Source: Rachicladosporium sp. CCFEE 5018 (lineage: Eukaryota; Ascomycota; Dothideomycetes; Cladosporiales; Cladosporiaceae). From it: 62,768 bases of DNA. The stretch is from NCBI GenBank assembly GCA_002077045.2, contig KZ111147.1, positions 1,272,445-1,335,212 of the forward strand, written 5' to 3'. The notes under the pieces are model-generated. The model made no database searches. It was not told the origin of the DNA and worked only from the letters and a program-made list of their open reading frames with translations. A program made the position numbers and the translations under genes. Shown piece by piece: positions 1 through 10,248 of this stretch; the stretch's first letter is position 1, and each line of letters starts with the position of its first letter.

Positions 1-35
1 ATAAATGAAGCTTTGCCAAGAATTTATATTACCAC

Positions 36-1619
36 ATGTCGGAGTACGACTCCGTCTCCGTGGTCACCGCACAGGTGCAGCGTCAGCAGTCGGCCGACGC
101 AGCGCACCCCACACCTAGCCTACTCCACCAGCCATTGCTGCCGCTCAGCAGCGATCATGCAGACCAGGGACTTGGAGGCTGCAGACAGGCGAAGGCCAGG
201 CGTCGATCATTGCAGGCTCAGAGGTGGGCAGCCCGAGAAGACTCAGCGACATTGATCTCTACGACTGCTACTCTAGTGACGAGAGGTCGCAAAGTTCACT
301 TCGAAGATGACGAATCAGTCGTTGAATTGCCGCGCCAGATCGATGTCACTAGAATACAGGACATGCAGCTGCTCGGCAGGTTCCTGCAGATCTATCTTCC
401 ATCTGCCAGAGATGGCTCCATTGACCAACTAACTTACACTCACTACCTCTCTGATCTGGTGGACAGTACGCCGCTACTGAAGATATCCTGTCACGCGCTC
501 TGCTTCGCTTTTCTGGGGACCATATATAACGACGAAAGGCTGAAGTTGCGCGCCCTGAGATCCTACGCATGGGCTATATGGTTCATGCGGACATGCGTGT
601 TCCCTGACACCACCTCAAAGAGCCTGCAAAAGGACACAATTCTATCATCTTTGATCCTGCTGGCGCATTGTGAAGTCCATGAGTGCATTGCAGTACCCGG
701 GAAGATCAGCTCTGGCGATGCTTTCCTCGCTCATCTCAACGGTGCCCAAGCCTTCTTTGAAGTCAACCGAGACGAGATCTTACAATCGGCATTTGGCAGA
801 GCTCTGTGCGCGTCCTTAAGATCTAATGCATACCTCATCGGGCTCATCCAGCGGAAACCTGTGCAATATAACTTCGGCGCACCGACGACAATCAGTACAC
901 GTCCGCAGGATCAGGCGTGGCTGGAGCTCAACACTGTTTCTCTCGAGATTCCCGCCCTTCTGCGATTTCGAGATCAAATACTCGGCAAGTCAGCACATGA
1001 TGCTTGTTCGCCACAGCTGAAGCAGCTTGCACGACGCATCATTGATGCGCGAGATCGCCTCATAGACGTATTCGCCAAGCATTACGGTGCGAAACGAGGA
1101 ATCCGTACTGGCCACATCGCCGAAGCCACGACATTCGCACGCTTGTGGGACGATCGAAGTACTGCATTTGACCGCATCTACATATTCGAGTCCTATCAGC
1201 CCTGGACGCACTACGTGGGATACTGGAGCACGCTGTGGGAGATGAACGTGATGCTACTGGAAATCGGCGACGTCACCGTAGCCTCTTTCTATTCAGACCT
1301 CACCTTGACTGAGATTTTGAGGCATGATGCACTCCTGAAGGAGGCACACTTGTGCGCCACCAACGTGTGTAGAGCCTTTCCCGCAAGCTGCGAGCCGGAT
1401 CACATCGTATTCTCGCCGCTGCGCTCACTCGGAGGAAACAGGGTGCGCGATTTCTTTCAAAAGTACGAGTACCTTGAGGAACTCCGCTGGGTCGACGACT
1501 TAAGCTCGATGGTCGCCTCGGCAAGTACCTCGTGGGATGTGCATTGCAAATTCGGACACCTTAGCAAGCCTCCTGTGGCTCGTATCGCTGGATCACTTGA
1601 AGCATGGGAGCGTGACTGA
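36..1619 (+). CDS. Fungal transcription-factor-domain protein, 5' end probably outside the window
   Basis: The open frame gives 527 residues. From about residue 85 it reads as the helical regulatory domain found behind Zn2Cys6 clusters (Fungal_trans_2 type): a helix-rich stretch with an LLGRFLQIYLPSA-like start, then LLAHCEVHE and a HLNGAQAFFEV segment that resembles the usual 'H..GA..L' core. No Cys6 cluster is visible. The first ~80 residues are low-complexity and poorly protein-like, and the frame is open back to a stop at 6-8, so the true first exon with a DNA-binding cluster may lie upstream, joined through an intron. The methionine at 36 is therefore only the first available start. Likely nuclear; target genes unknown. 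Confidence 0.6.
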   Translation: MSEYDSVSVVTAQVQRQQSADAAHPTPSLLHQPLLPLSSDHADQGLGGCRQAKARRRSLQAQRWAAREDSATLISTTATLVTRGRKVHFEDDESVVELPRQIDVTRIQDMQLLGRFLQIYLPSARDGSIDQLTYTHYLSDLVDSTPLLKISCHALCFAFLGTIYNDERLKLRALRSYAWAIWFMRTCVFPDTTSKSLQKDTILSSLILLAHCEVHECIAVPGKISSGDAFLAHLNGAQAFFEVNRDEILQSAFGRALCASLRSNAYLIGLIQRKPVQYNFGAPTTISTRPQDQAWLELNTVSLEIPALLRFRDQILGKSAHDACSPQLKQLARRIIDARDRLIDVFAKHYGAKRGIRTGHIAEATTFARLWDDRSTAFDRIYIFESYQPWTHYVGYWSTLWEMNVMLLEIGDVTVASFYSDLTLTEILRHDALLKEAHLCATNVCRAFPASCEPDHIVFSPLRSLGGNRVRDFFQKYEYLEELRWVDDLSSMVASASTSWDVHCKFGHLSKPPVARIAGSLEAWERD

Positions 1620-2423
1620 GTGCACGAGTAGCATCAGCTGCTATCGAAGTCGGCGCTGAGTAAGCAAGCAGCGTCACTGGCAGGATTCCATCAAAACTGC
1701 CAGCATCGCATCAGAATTAGCATTGTGACGAAGCCGCGAAGTAGTCCCGGCCTCTGGTGCAGTAGCAAGATGTCATGCAGTTGCCTTTCTTGACAGAACC
1801 ACGGAGCGAAGCAGACGAAGTCACACAAACCCTTCGATCTCAAGATAAATGCAACGGAGCCTCTCCGCGGTCTCCCACCACACGTCTCAGTCTGCGCAGC
1901 CGCGACTATTGTAGCGCAGGAGGTTCAGAGCAAGCTGCGGAGAGCGAGACTTGGTGCCATTGCGTGAAGGGTAGATTTCGAGCAGGTCTCTCGTAGGAGA
2001 CATCAAAATGAAATGCGAGAACGCAGCTTGAGTGCCACGAGTGCAAGAGAGGTACACTGAATCGTCGAGAAAAACAGTGGCTGTCGTCGCAACTCGCAAG
2101 TAAGATACATGCGAAGCAGTGCTCTCGAGGGAAGCGCTGGAACTATTACAAGAAAAGCAGTTGAGATAGTGTTTGTACAGGAAAGGTGTATGGTAGCACC
2201 GAGAGTAGTAAGTAAGCGAGTATACTAAGCTACCTTTCGCCGTCCGTCCGTCAAGTCGGTCAGCTACTAGACTTGCCTTTCACAAGCTGTCGTGTCGTAT
2301 CGTCGTTATCACAAACTCCGCTATCACATGCCATCGCACTCCAAAAGTCTCTCCTCACTCAACCACCCTCTCTCACCCCTCGCACCTTCTCTCCTCAGAC
2401 CTTCTCCCCTCCCCTTTCGCACC
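1620..2423. other. Intergenic, 3' regions of convergent genes
   Basis: About 800 bases between two 3' ends. Open frames here are short and overlap on both strands. I see no RNA gene or repeat. Confidence 0.5.
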
Positions 2424-3151
2424 TCACTCGCAATCCAGGATCTCCCCATCCTCGCTCCCCTCCCCATGCTCACGCACAGGCTTCACATCCTCCTCAACTT
2501 CCTCCTCAGGCTCCTCCTCAACAGCCTCCTCAGGCTCCTCAGCCTTGACAGCCTTGCCCTTAGACTTTGGCTTGACCACAATCAACTCCCCCTCACTCTC
2601 CTCCATCTTCATCTGCTCAGCAGCCTCCTGAGCCTTGGCGGTGAGCTTCTTGCCGCGCTTGGGACGGGAGTTCTCAGTAGCAGCGGGGGTGGTCTTGACT
2701 TTCTTGGTAGCGGGGGTAGCCTCGTCGTCATCGGAGGCTTCGACATCGACATTGGCAGCGGAGACCTTCTTGCCACGCTTCTTGGTGGAGGTGGGGGTTT
2801 TCTTCGGGGTGGAGATGGCTAGAAAGGAGTCAGAATAATTGGGAATGTGAGAGAAATGGAAATGAGCGAGGACGTACAATCACCGTCGGAAGAGAAGGTC
2901 GCGAGCTTCTTCTTGATCGTGGCCCAGGTGTTGCTTGCAGTCTTCTGGGTGTTGAAACCGGCCGGCTAAGAGGAGGATTAGCAAACAAACTTGATTTCTC
3001 GGCGCGGCATTTTGTTTACCTTCTGCAACTTCTCGATATCGACCTCCGGCGGGCCAGACTTAAGGCACGACCACGCCACCTTAAGAACCTTCTCCTCTTT
3101 GTCGGTAAAGAGCGGCTTGGCGGCGGCGGACGGGGTCTCGGCGTCGGACAT
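2424..3151 (-). CDS. Small acidic/basic nuclear protein, SANT/Myb-like N-terminus (three exons)
   Basis: Spliced from 3151-3020, 2965-2878 and 2818-2424 (615 nt, 204 residues). Both introns have GT/AG ends and the phases match (0 and 1). The N-terminus, starting MSDAETPSAAAKPLFTDKEE, contains a conserved helical module with tryptophans (VAWSCLKS, SNTWATIKKKLA) that resembles the Myb/SANT-like modules seen in many small ascomycete nuclear proteins. The remainder is lysine-rich patches (TKKRGKKV, SRPKRGKKL) alternating with long Glu runs, ending EDGEILDCE. This suggests a chromatin- or nucleolus-associated protein; the exact role is unknown. Start chosen because the first exon gives an uninterrupted, protein-like N-terminus. 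Confidence 0.75.
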
Positions 3152-4161
3152 ATTGCTAGTTTGTGTTAGATAGTGCGCATGAGTGAAGCAAACGTCTGTC
3201 GCCGGCGCCGAGCCTTTGACGGCGGCGGGTGCTCGGCAGCGGCGAGGTGCGGCGACTTACTAGGTTGTTTGTAGTAGGTAGTAGTAGTGTTACAGGTGTT
3301 TGAAGGTGGCCTGGGGTGGCAGAGGGCGTTGGCGGGAGTTGGTGGCCGGATGTAGGAGGATGAGTGGGAGAGGGAGAGGAAGAAAAGCAAGAATTATCAA
3401 ATAGTCAAGGGAGGGGCAGGCACGGATTGGGGAGCCCGTGGGTTGACGTGGCAATTCACGTGCCCGGTCGTTCTTGCCATGTGATGCTCGTGACGGCGGG
3501 GTGAAGGGCGGTGACATGTGCAATCGAGAGCGATGAGGGCGGTGTGAGCAGTGGCAATGCCTCTTCAATTTCCTCAGCTTCGCTGATGGCCTTAACGTTA
3601 ACAGCAGTATGGTTCATTCCGCCCCTCAACGATCCCAGGTCTCAGTGGCCCTGACCAGTAGCCTATGCAGCTGCCGGTGGCTCCACGACAGCGAGAAACT
3701 GGCGAGTAGGACATTGAGAGGGGTGTGATCTCTTGGGATCCGCCTATCAGAGCATCTTCTCGACATTATTGGCAAGTACCCTCCGCATGTATCGTGCGCA
3801 TCACGACTGTGGTAGCACCAGGAGGAGTCTCGTCGAGAGACATCAGGGCTCGTCGAGATACAGGTGTCACAGATCCGAAGCTGCCTCTCAACACTGGTGA
3901 CCAGCGGCCTGCGCATCTGTTGTGCGCGCCGCGACTCGGGTCTACTTCGCAGGCGTATCATGGAGAGACATGGATTGCCGGGCGGAGGTAGACCCACAGT
4001 CAAAGCCCCGTCCCTGAGGAGCTGGTCCAGAGCGAAACTACACTCAGACGCGCACTGCAGTAGCATAAGTACTTCTGAACATTTGGGAAAGTGGAGGTAG
4101 GAGATGCGAAGGAAGTACTCAGGGTTGGAAGACGAGTCATAAGCGTGGCATTCATTTCTCA
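3152..4161. other. Intergenic, upstream of the acidic nuclear protein and downstream of KAE1
   Basis: About 1 kb. The part next to 3152 is the promoter side of the minus-strand gene and has pyrimidine-rich tracts on that strand. Several open frames of 70-180 codons exist on both strands but look compositionally random. No RNA gene seen. Confidence 0.5.
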
Positions 4162-5292
4162 TCAGTCTCTCCAGTCAATCAGCACCTCGTCAGTCCTGAA
4201 GCGCTGCGTCGTCCCACTGTCCTCTAGCGACGTCTTGAAGCCCTTGCCCCATGCCAGCAGCCCAGCGTGCGCGATCATGATGCCGTTGTCGATGCAAAAT
4301 CGCTCGTCTGTGGCATACACACTACCACCCCTCTCCTTCGCCATGAGACCCATCATGTCTTGCAGCCGCTCGTTGCAGCCAACGCCACCTACGATAAGTA
4401 CTTGTGAAGCGCCAACATGCGCCATGGCACGTTCTGTGATCTCTACAAGCATAGCGAAGACAGTCTCCTGTAGCGTGAAGCATAGGTCTGCGGACGTGAT
4501 AGCAGCTCCAGTATCCGGATCTACCCAGGGCTCGACCGGCTCAGGTGCGCCAGGCTGCGGCAGCTTCCTGCCCATTTCCTCTACCCTGGCCAGTATACCA
4601 GAGAAGCTAACATCCATGCCCTTCACCGCATACGGTAGCTCTAGTAGACGCTTGCCACCCTTCGCAAGCTGCTCAATATTGTACCCTGGCGCCGGATCGT
4701 TGCTGATATTCAACACCCTTGCGAAGCGATCCAGACAATTCCCCACAGCGATGTCCAGCGCCTCGCCAAAGATTCTATACCGTTGTGCCGAATATGCAAT
4801 GACCTGAGTATTGCCACCAGAGACATACAGCACGACAGGGTTGTCTGCGCCAGTGATCGCGCGACCCATCTCAATGTGTCCAACACAGTGATTCACTCCC
4901 ACCAATGGTAGATCCCAAAGCTGTGCTATTGTCCTCGCCGCAATCGCCACAGCGTTCAATGGTGCACCCATTCCCGGTCCCTTTGTGTAGCAGACACAGT
5001 CTATGTCCTCTAGTCGAACATTCGCCTGCTTCATCGCTTGCTTCACGAGTCGGACGACCCATCGTCGGTGGTGGGCTGCTGTGTCTTTTGGTAGAAACCC
5101 GGTGCCGGGAGGCGAGACGAAGGTATGGCGGATGTTGGAAAGGATGTGGACGGGAGGTGAAGTGGGTTTTGTCTGAGAGGAGGAGGACGAGTGGACGCTG
5201 TCGTGTGGAGAGGGCGGGGTGGACGCGGGATGGAGGATGATGCCAACGCCGAGTTTGTTGGCGGAGCCTTCGAGACCGATGGCTATGGGCAT
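4162..5292 (-). CDS. KAE1: tRNA N6-adenosine threonylcarbamoyltransferase Kae1 (KEOPS/EKC subunit)
   Basis: A 376-residue single-exon protein of the Kae1/TsaD/OSGEP family, which transfers the threonylcarbamoyl group to A37 of ANN-decoding tRNAs inside the KEOPS complex. It starts MPIAIGLEGSANKLGVGI, the ASKHA nucleotide-binding opening. The metal-binding pair is His135 and His139 in VNHCVGHIEMG. The VLYVSGGNTQVIAY segment follows at about 154-167, then the DVSFSGIL signature, and the C-terminus TDEVLIDWRD is typical of the family. Length and ends fit the eukaryotic cytosolic enzyme, not the longer mitochondrial Qri7. An extra Ser/Pro-rich loop (about 22-48) is a small insertion. It is divergent with NOP2, 214 bp between starts. 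Confidence 0.97.
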   Translation of the reverse strand: MPIAIGLEGSANKLGVGIILHPASTPPSPHDSVHSSSSSQTKPTSPPVHILSNIRHTFVSPPGTGFLPKDTAAHHRRWVVRLVKQAMKQANVRLEDIDCVCYTKGPGMGAPLNAVAIAARTIAQLWDLPLVGVNHCVGHIEMGRAITGADNPVVLYVSGGNTQVIAYSAQRYRIFGEALDIAVGNCLDRFARVLNISNDPAPGYNIEQLAKGGKRLLELPYAVKGMDVSFSGILARVEEMGRKLPQPGAPEPVEPWVDPDTGAAITSADLCFTLQETVFAMLVEITERAMAHVGASQVLIVGGVGCNERLQDMMGLMAKERGGSVYATDERFCIDNGIMIAHAGLLAWGKGFKTSLEDSGTTQRFRTDEVLIDWRD

Positions 5293-5506
5293 CTTGGCGG
5301 GGGAGTATGAGGGTATCTTAGCTACTCAGTGAGCATGGCAAGAATGATCACGGTGCTAGTCATCTGTACGTGAAGTGAAGTGCGAGAGTGCGGAAGACTT
5401 CCGCCCGATTTTTTGGAAAGTTACAGAGCGAGGAATATTTGGAGCTGTTCTCACATACTGCTCGGTACCATTTCTCAGCACCTCAGAGGTTCAGATCACC
5501 CTCAGC
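5293..5506. promoter_or_regulatory. Shared divergent promoter, KAE1 / NOP2
   Basis: Only 214 bases separate the two start codons. One gene modifies tRNA and the other rRNA, so coordinated expression is plausible. No specific binding site was recognised. Confidence 0.45.
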
Positions 5507-7672
5507 ATGGCCAAGGCAACTCTCTCCCGTCGCATGACCAAGCAAGGCCCTCCGCCAACACTCTCAGATGGCCTCGCAAAGAAGCGTAAGAATCCAGCGT
5601 CGACCAATGGAGCTGTAAAGAAGCAGCGCACTGATGCCGCTACCCCACGACCGAGTAGCAAGACGAATGGCAGTGGACCGAAGAATGCTGCAAACTCGGC
5701 CGGCAAGCGCAGCACAAAAGGCGACTTCACAGCGTACACGAAGAGTGTACCAGCCGCTAAGCCCAAGAAGCTGTCTGTACCTTTGGAGCTTGAGGGCGAT
5801 GAGGAGGACGTAGGCAGTGGCCTTGATGATGCGCTGGACAGCGACGACGATGCTCTGGACGGCGCAGACGACAGTGATGCCGACGACTTCGCAAATGCGT
5901 TATCTGCCTCCGAAGACGAGGATGTAGTTGCGTCGGACGACGATGTGCAGAAGGGCGTGTGGTCGGACGATGACTCGGACGCAGAGGAAGTCCTCAACGC
6001 GGCGAACATTGCTGGCTTGTCAGGGCAGCTAGATCGCGAACGGGCAGAAGAGGAAGCAGAGAACGAGGCCGAGGTGGCGGAGGGCGCATTACAGACGAAC
6101 ATTGCTGCAGATCTGGACCTGTCAGATGAGGATGAAAATGGCCGGCCGAAGATGAACTTGCTCGCGCCTGACTTGCAGCTGCTACGAACACGCATCACCG
6201 AGACAGTGCGAGTGCTCACAAGCTTCAAGGAGCTCCACGATCCTACGAGATCGCGAGCAGAGTACACACAAGCACTGCTGAAAGATATCTGCGCCTACTA
6301 CGGCTACTCTCCCTTCCTAGCGGAGAAGCTGTTCAGCTTGTTCCCTCCCCAAGAAGCTCTTGCCTTCTTCGACGCCAACGAAACACCCCGACCCATTGTT
6401 CTTCGAACGAATACCCTTCGCACATCTCGACGAGAGTTGGCACACTCCCTCATCAATCGTGGCGTCACCCTCGAGCCTGTAGGCAAATGGTCCAAGATTG
6501 GTCTCCAGGTCTTCGAGTCCCAAGTACCTCTCGGAGCCACACCAGAATACCTTGCAGGTCACTACATCCTGCAAGCCGCCAGCTCTTTCCTTCCAGTCAT
6601 GGCACTCGCCCCGCAAGAACACGAGCGCGTGCTGGACATGACCGCCGCACCTGGAGGAAAGTCCACCCATCTTGCAGCACTTATGCGCAACACTGGCGTC
6701 ATCTTTGCCAATGACAGCAACAAAGATCGATCCAAGGGTCTCATCGGCAACATACACCGCCTGGGCGTGAAGAATACGATCGTCTGCAACTACTCCGCTC
6801 TCGAGTTCCCGAAAGTCATGGGCGGCTTCGATCGCGTACTGCTAGACGCACCCTGCTCAGGCACAGGTGTCATAGCGAAAGACGCCAGCGTCAAGACCAA
6901 CAAAACCGAAGCTGACTTCCTCCGTCTCCCACATCTGCAGAAGCAGCTTCTGCTCGCAGCCATAGACTCCGTCGACCACGCAAGCAAAACGGGAGGCTAC
7001 ATCGTCTACTCCACCTGCTCTGTAACAGTAGAGGAGAACGAACAAGTCGTACAGTACGCTCTCAACCGCCGACCGAACGTCAAGCTCGTCGAGACTGCCC
7101 TGATCTTCGGCAAAGAAGGTTTCACGCGCTACAGCACCAAACGTTTCCACCCGAACATGAGATACACCCGTCGTTACTACCCGCACGCCTACAATGTGGA
7201 CGGCTTCTTCGTCGCGAAGCTGCGCAAGACTGGACCGACGCCTGCGACTGCTGTCAGAGCACAGGGAAGCAATGTGGCTGTTGCTAGTGCGCAGGACATT
7301 GATGACGAGGCTGGGCCTGGCGATTTCGGGGAGGTGGAGGACGATGAGGAGGAGAAGGTCGAGGATGAATTTGGGGGCTTTGATGACGAGGAGGATGCTG
7401 TGTTGATTGAGCGGGCATTGAAGAAGCAGGTTAGGCGAAAGGGGCTAGACTTCAGAAGTACAGAGAGTAGGGCTGTAGCGAGCTTGACGGGGAAGGCGGT
7501 GCAAGTGAAGGGTGGGGAGAATGTGGAGGGTGGGAAAGCAGCCGAAGTTGCGGCGAAGGTGGAGGAGCCTTCGAAGAAGAGCAAGCCGGTGAATGGCGAG
7601 GGAAAGCAGGCAATGACGAAGGTGAAGTCGAAGGTCCATGGCACTGGGAAAAGTAAGCCGAAAGCAAAGTAA
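5507..7672 (+). CDS. NOP2: 25S rRNA (cytosine-C5)-methyltransferase Nop2
   Basis: Nucleolar m5C methyltransferase of the NOL1/NOP2/Sun family; yeast Nop2 methylates 25S rRNA and is needed for 60S assembly. From the ATG at 5507 (good context, cagcATGGcc) the protein has 721 residues. An in-frame ATG at 5375 would add 44 residues that look like leader sequence. Residues 1-240 are Lys-rich then very acidic (Asp/Glu/Ser). The catalytic core follows: the SAM-binding motif DMTAAPGGKSTHL near residue 378, motif IV DAPCSGTG near 446, and the catalytic-cysteine motif YSTCSVTVEENE near 500. A Lys-rich tail ends the protein. No intron is needed. Confidence 0.96.
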   Translation: MAKATLSRRMTKQGPPPTLSDGLAKKRKNPASTNGAVKKQRTDAATPRPSSKTNGSGPKNAANSAGKRSTKGDFTAYTKSVPAAKPKKLSVPLELEGDEEDVGSGLDDALDSDDDALDGADDSDADDFANALSASEDEDVVASDDDVQKGVWSDDDSDAEEVLNAANIAGLSGQLDRERAEEEAENEAEVAEGALQTNIAADLDLSDEDENGRPKMNLLAPDLQLLRTRITETVRVLTSFKELHDPTRSRAEYTQALLKDICAYYGYSPFLAEKLFSLFPPQEALAFFDANETPRPIVLRTNTLRTSRRELAHSLINRGVTLEPVGKWSKIGLQVFESQVPLGATPEYLAGHYILQAASSFLPVMALAPQEHERVLDMTAAPGGKSTHLAALMRNTGVIFANDSNKDRSKGLIGNIHRLGVKNTIVCNYSALEFPKVMGGFDRVLLDAPCSGTGVIAKDASVKTNKTEADFLRLPHLQKQLLLAAIDSVDHASKTGGYIVYSTCSVTVEENEQVVQYALNRRPNVKLVETALIFGKEGFTRYSTKRFHPNMRYTRRYYPHAYNVDGFFVAKLRKTGPTPATAVRAQGSNVAVASAQDIDDEAGPGDFGEVEDDEEEKVEDEFGGFDDEEDAVLIERALKKQVRRKGLDFRSTESRAVASLTGKAVQVKGGENVEGGKAAEVAAKVEEPSKKSKPVNGEGKQAMTKVKSKVHGTGKSKPKAK

Positions 7673-8464
7673 TTGCAGACTTGTATGAAAGTGCAAACAA
7701 CGACGACCCGTCTGAAGTGACAGTGAATGGTCGATGTTGAGGTCTACGCTCGACACCAGCGACTGCCACTTTGTAGTCCCATGCTGACCTTTTCGAACTC
7801 CTCAGATCTTTACACCCACTGGTGCCCACTCGCTATCAGCCACTCACGTTCTGTATAGATGTTTCCTACCGACGACGGCAGACGTCCGGGCCTGGTTGCA
7901 TGCACTGTCCGCACTGTTGTACGCACACTAGCGTTTCTTCAATCCTGACCACTCACCCACGGGCTCGGCTCGATGAACGCGCTCGGCCAGTCGCTACGAT
8001 TCCATTAAACGTCGTCAATATTGTACGCTCAGTAGCGTCTGCAGTCGATCAGCCACTCAGATCACCTGCCCCAAGCTCGATCGCAAGACTGCTGTCATCG
8101 CGGCTATTTCGTCAGACAGCGCGTGTATAGATACCCCTCTGGCGGCTAAGTGATGTATGCTCACTAGTCGACGTCGTTCGATGACCACTCACATGTCATG
8201 TGGAGCGGCAAAGCTCCCTGTGCAAATCCCCGGGAAGGTTGCACAGCATTGCAGTACGCCCAATAGCTCCCGTGTGTTCCTGGCCAGGCAAATACAATGT
8301 CTTCTCTGCTGCATTCACTTTCGAGTTGTTGTCCAGCCACTAGCGTCCAGGATTGTCAGCCAATCAACGTGGCGACACGTGAAGGCGGACTTTCTTGAGC
8401 ATCAACCCTACTCTTTTCACAGTCGCGGCTGATTGTATCATCTTTCCAGCACATTGACGCAGTC
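7673..8464. other. Intergenic between NOP2 and CWC2
   Basis: About 790 bases covering the NOP2 3' region and CWC2 promoter. Open frames at 7822-8130 and 8157-8432 look random. No RNA gene or repeat recognised. Confidence 0.5.
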
Positions 8465-9724
8465 ATGGCCGAAGTCGCCACCGCCCTAGTGTCTACGAAC
8501 GATGCTTCTCAATCCTGGGAAGACACTCGCGATCCCTCCAACACAGCACTCACAACCACAACCACCTCCGAAGATGCCCTCGTCCCGAAGACTCGCAAGA
8601 CGAAGATCATAAAGCGCAAGCGCCGTCCTGCGCGACCGCAACAGGACCCCTCCACTTTTACTACAGCACCTCCTCCGCAGACAGGAACGATCTTCAATAT
8701 CTGGTACAACAAATGGTCAGGCGGCGACCGCGAGGATGCGCTATCATCAAAGCACGCTGCGAAAGGACGGTGTAATGTTGCACTGGACTCTGGATACACG
8801 AGAGCAGACAGAGTACCAGGCAGCTATTTCTGCCTTTTCTTCGCTCGCGGCCTGTGCCCCCGGGGAGCAGAGTGCGAGTACCTACACCGCCTGCCCAACA
8901 GCAGGCTAGGGAAGGAGGGAGAGGGCGGACTGGGAGATGTGGGAGCTAGTAACGTCGACTGCTTCGGCCGCGAAAAGTTCAGCGACTACCGCGATGACAT
9001 GGGCGGTGTCGGCAGCTTCATGCGCGTGAACCGAACCCTCTACGTAGGCCGCATACACGTCTCCGACGACATTGAAGAGATCGTCGCGCGGCATTTCCAA
9101 GAATGGGGCGACATAGACCGGATCCGCGTTCTGCCAGCCCGCGGCGTGGCGTTCGTCACCTACACCCACCTCGCAAACTCGGAGTTCGCGAAGGAGGCGA
9201 TGGCACACCAACCGCTCGATAACGGAGAGACGCTGAATGTGAGATGGGCGACTGTGGATCCCAACCCGGCTGCGCAGAAGCGGGAGGCGAGGGCTGTGGA
9301 GGAGCAGGCTGCGGAGGCTATTCGGAGGGCTTTGCCTGCAAGCTATGTGGCTGAGTTGGAGGGGAGGAAATGGGAAGGTGCTGACCCTGAAGTGGAACGG
9401 AAGCGACGGAAGATAGAGGGCAGCTACGGGTTGCAGGGGTATGAGGCGCCGGACGATGTGTGGTACGCTAGTGAGACTGCAAGGATTGAGGGAGGCGGAG
9501 AGCAGAGAAGACTTGAGGAAGCCCCTGATGGGGAAGATGGCCAGGGACAGGAAGATGGGAGGGGCGAGCGAGAGGAAGAGTCGAGCAGTGGTGGCATACT
9601 GGGAGAATCGACGCTGGCTGCGCTCAAGGGCGTACGTGTCGTTGGTGGCGGTGAGACGACGGCGAGCAGACCTCCTGCTGGACCTCTGGTGGGCTATGGC
9701 AGTGACAGCGAGGACGACGACTGA
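8465..9724 (+). CDS. CWC2: Pre-mRNA-splicing factor Cwc2
   Basis: A 419-residue homologue of Cwc2, the NineTeen-complex protein that contacts U6 snRNA and helps form the spliceosome active site. The order is as in the family: an N-terminal basic stretch (KTKIIKRKRRPARP), the Torus module starting TIFNIWYNKWSGG near 77, and a CCCH zinc finger made of the cysteine in GRCNVAL plus FCLFFARGLCPRGAECEYLH (about 120-140). An RRM follows from RTLYVGRIHV (about 190) to LNVRWA (about 262) with the RNP1-like GVAFVTYTH. The C-terminal region is acidic and variable and ends YGSDSEDDD. Single exon; start in acceptable context (gtcATGGcc). Confidence 0.96.
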   Translation: MAEVATALVSTNDASQSWEDTRDPSNTALTTTTTSEDALVPKTRKTKIIKRKRRPARPQQDPSTFTTAPPPQTGTIFNIWYNKWSGGDREDALSSKHAAKGRCNVALDSGYTRADRVPGSYFCLFFARGLCPRGAECEYLHRLPNSRLGKEGEGGLGDVGASNVDCFGREKFSDYRDDMGGVGSFMRVNRTLYVGRIHVSDDIEEIVARHFQEWGDIDRIRVLPARGVAFVTYTHLANSEFAKEAMAHQPLDNGETLNVRWATVDPNPAAQKREARAVEEQAAEAIRRALPASYVAELEGRKWEGADPEVERKRRKIEGSYGLQGYEAPDDVWYASETARIEGGGEQRRLEEAPDGEDGQGQEDGRGEREEESSSGGILGESTLAALKGVRVVGGGETTASRPPAGPLVGYGSDSEDDD

Positions 9725-10248
9725 TCTGACGAGTGTCTGATGAATGCGAACAATAATACGAGCCGGCACTTTCCGAACCTGTCAGAGCACACGATCCTTG
9801 TCTGGCGTTAGGAGCGAACAGTGTCCTGATACGTCGACCCGAAAGATCGCTTCTCAGGGCAATGCATGACGATGAAATTGGACAAACGTGGTTATCCAGA
9901 CTGATATCTGTCTGGTCTGTTGACCTCATGGCTGGTGCGATCTCGGACCCGAGCGTAGCGACCCCGCATGCCTGGAAGACTGCTCCAAGCTCTCTCGCAA
10001 GACTCGGCACTTGAGCAACGAGTCTGCAATTGCCCGTACATACCTGCAAAGGCTTCACATCGACTGTAAGTCTGTGTAAGCATCGATACCGAGTCTCACA
10101 GTCGGCCCCACAATCTCACATCCGCTTTGTTCTCATTGCAGTAGGGTGGTCCCGAACGTCTTACGTTCGGGTCCTCTAGATTTCCCATCTCAGCTTCTTG
10201 CTTTCACCGTCGAACCATTTACTCCAAGTAGAGGCATATCTGCCCACT
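9725..10248. other. Intergenic, CWC2 3' region and alcohol dehydrogenase promoter
   Basis: About 520 bases. The only structure noticed is the perfect inverted repeat at 10151-10171, listed separately. Confidence 0.5.
10151..10171. promoter_or_regulatory. Perfect inverted repeat upstream of the Fe-dependent dehydrogenase
   Basis: Two exact 9-nt arms, CCCGAACGT and ACGTTCGGG, are separated by CTT, 78 bases before the start codon. The outer CCG and CGG triplets in mirrored orientation are the kind of element Zn2Cys6 dimers bind. It could also fold as a hairpin in the 5' UTR. The function is inferred only. Confidence 0.4.

Noticed and set aside
2292..2822. 176-codon plus-strand frame over the acidic protein gene
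   Set aside because: It is the antisense shadow of Lys/Glu-rich codons, giving a Leu/Ser-rich low-complexity product.
3626..4162. 178-codon minus-strand frame downstream of KAE1
   Set aside because: No recognisable domain, composition looks random, and overlapping frames on the other strand are equally long.
5375..5506. Earlier in-frame start for NOP2
   Set aside because: The 44 added residues look like untranslated leader, and the ATG at 5507 has better context and fits the family N-terminus.
5491..6267. 258-codon minus-strand frame inside NOP2
   Set aside because: Antisense of the Asp/Glu/Ser-rich NOP2 N-terminus; Ser-rich product with no features.
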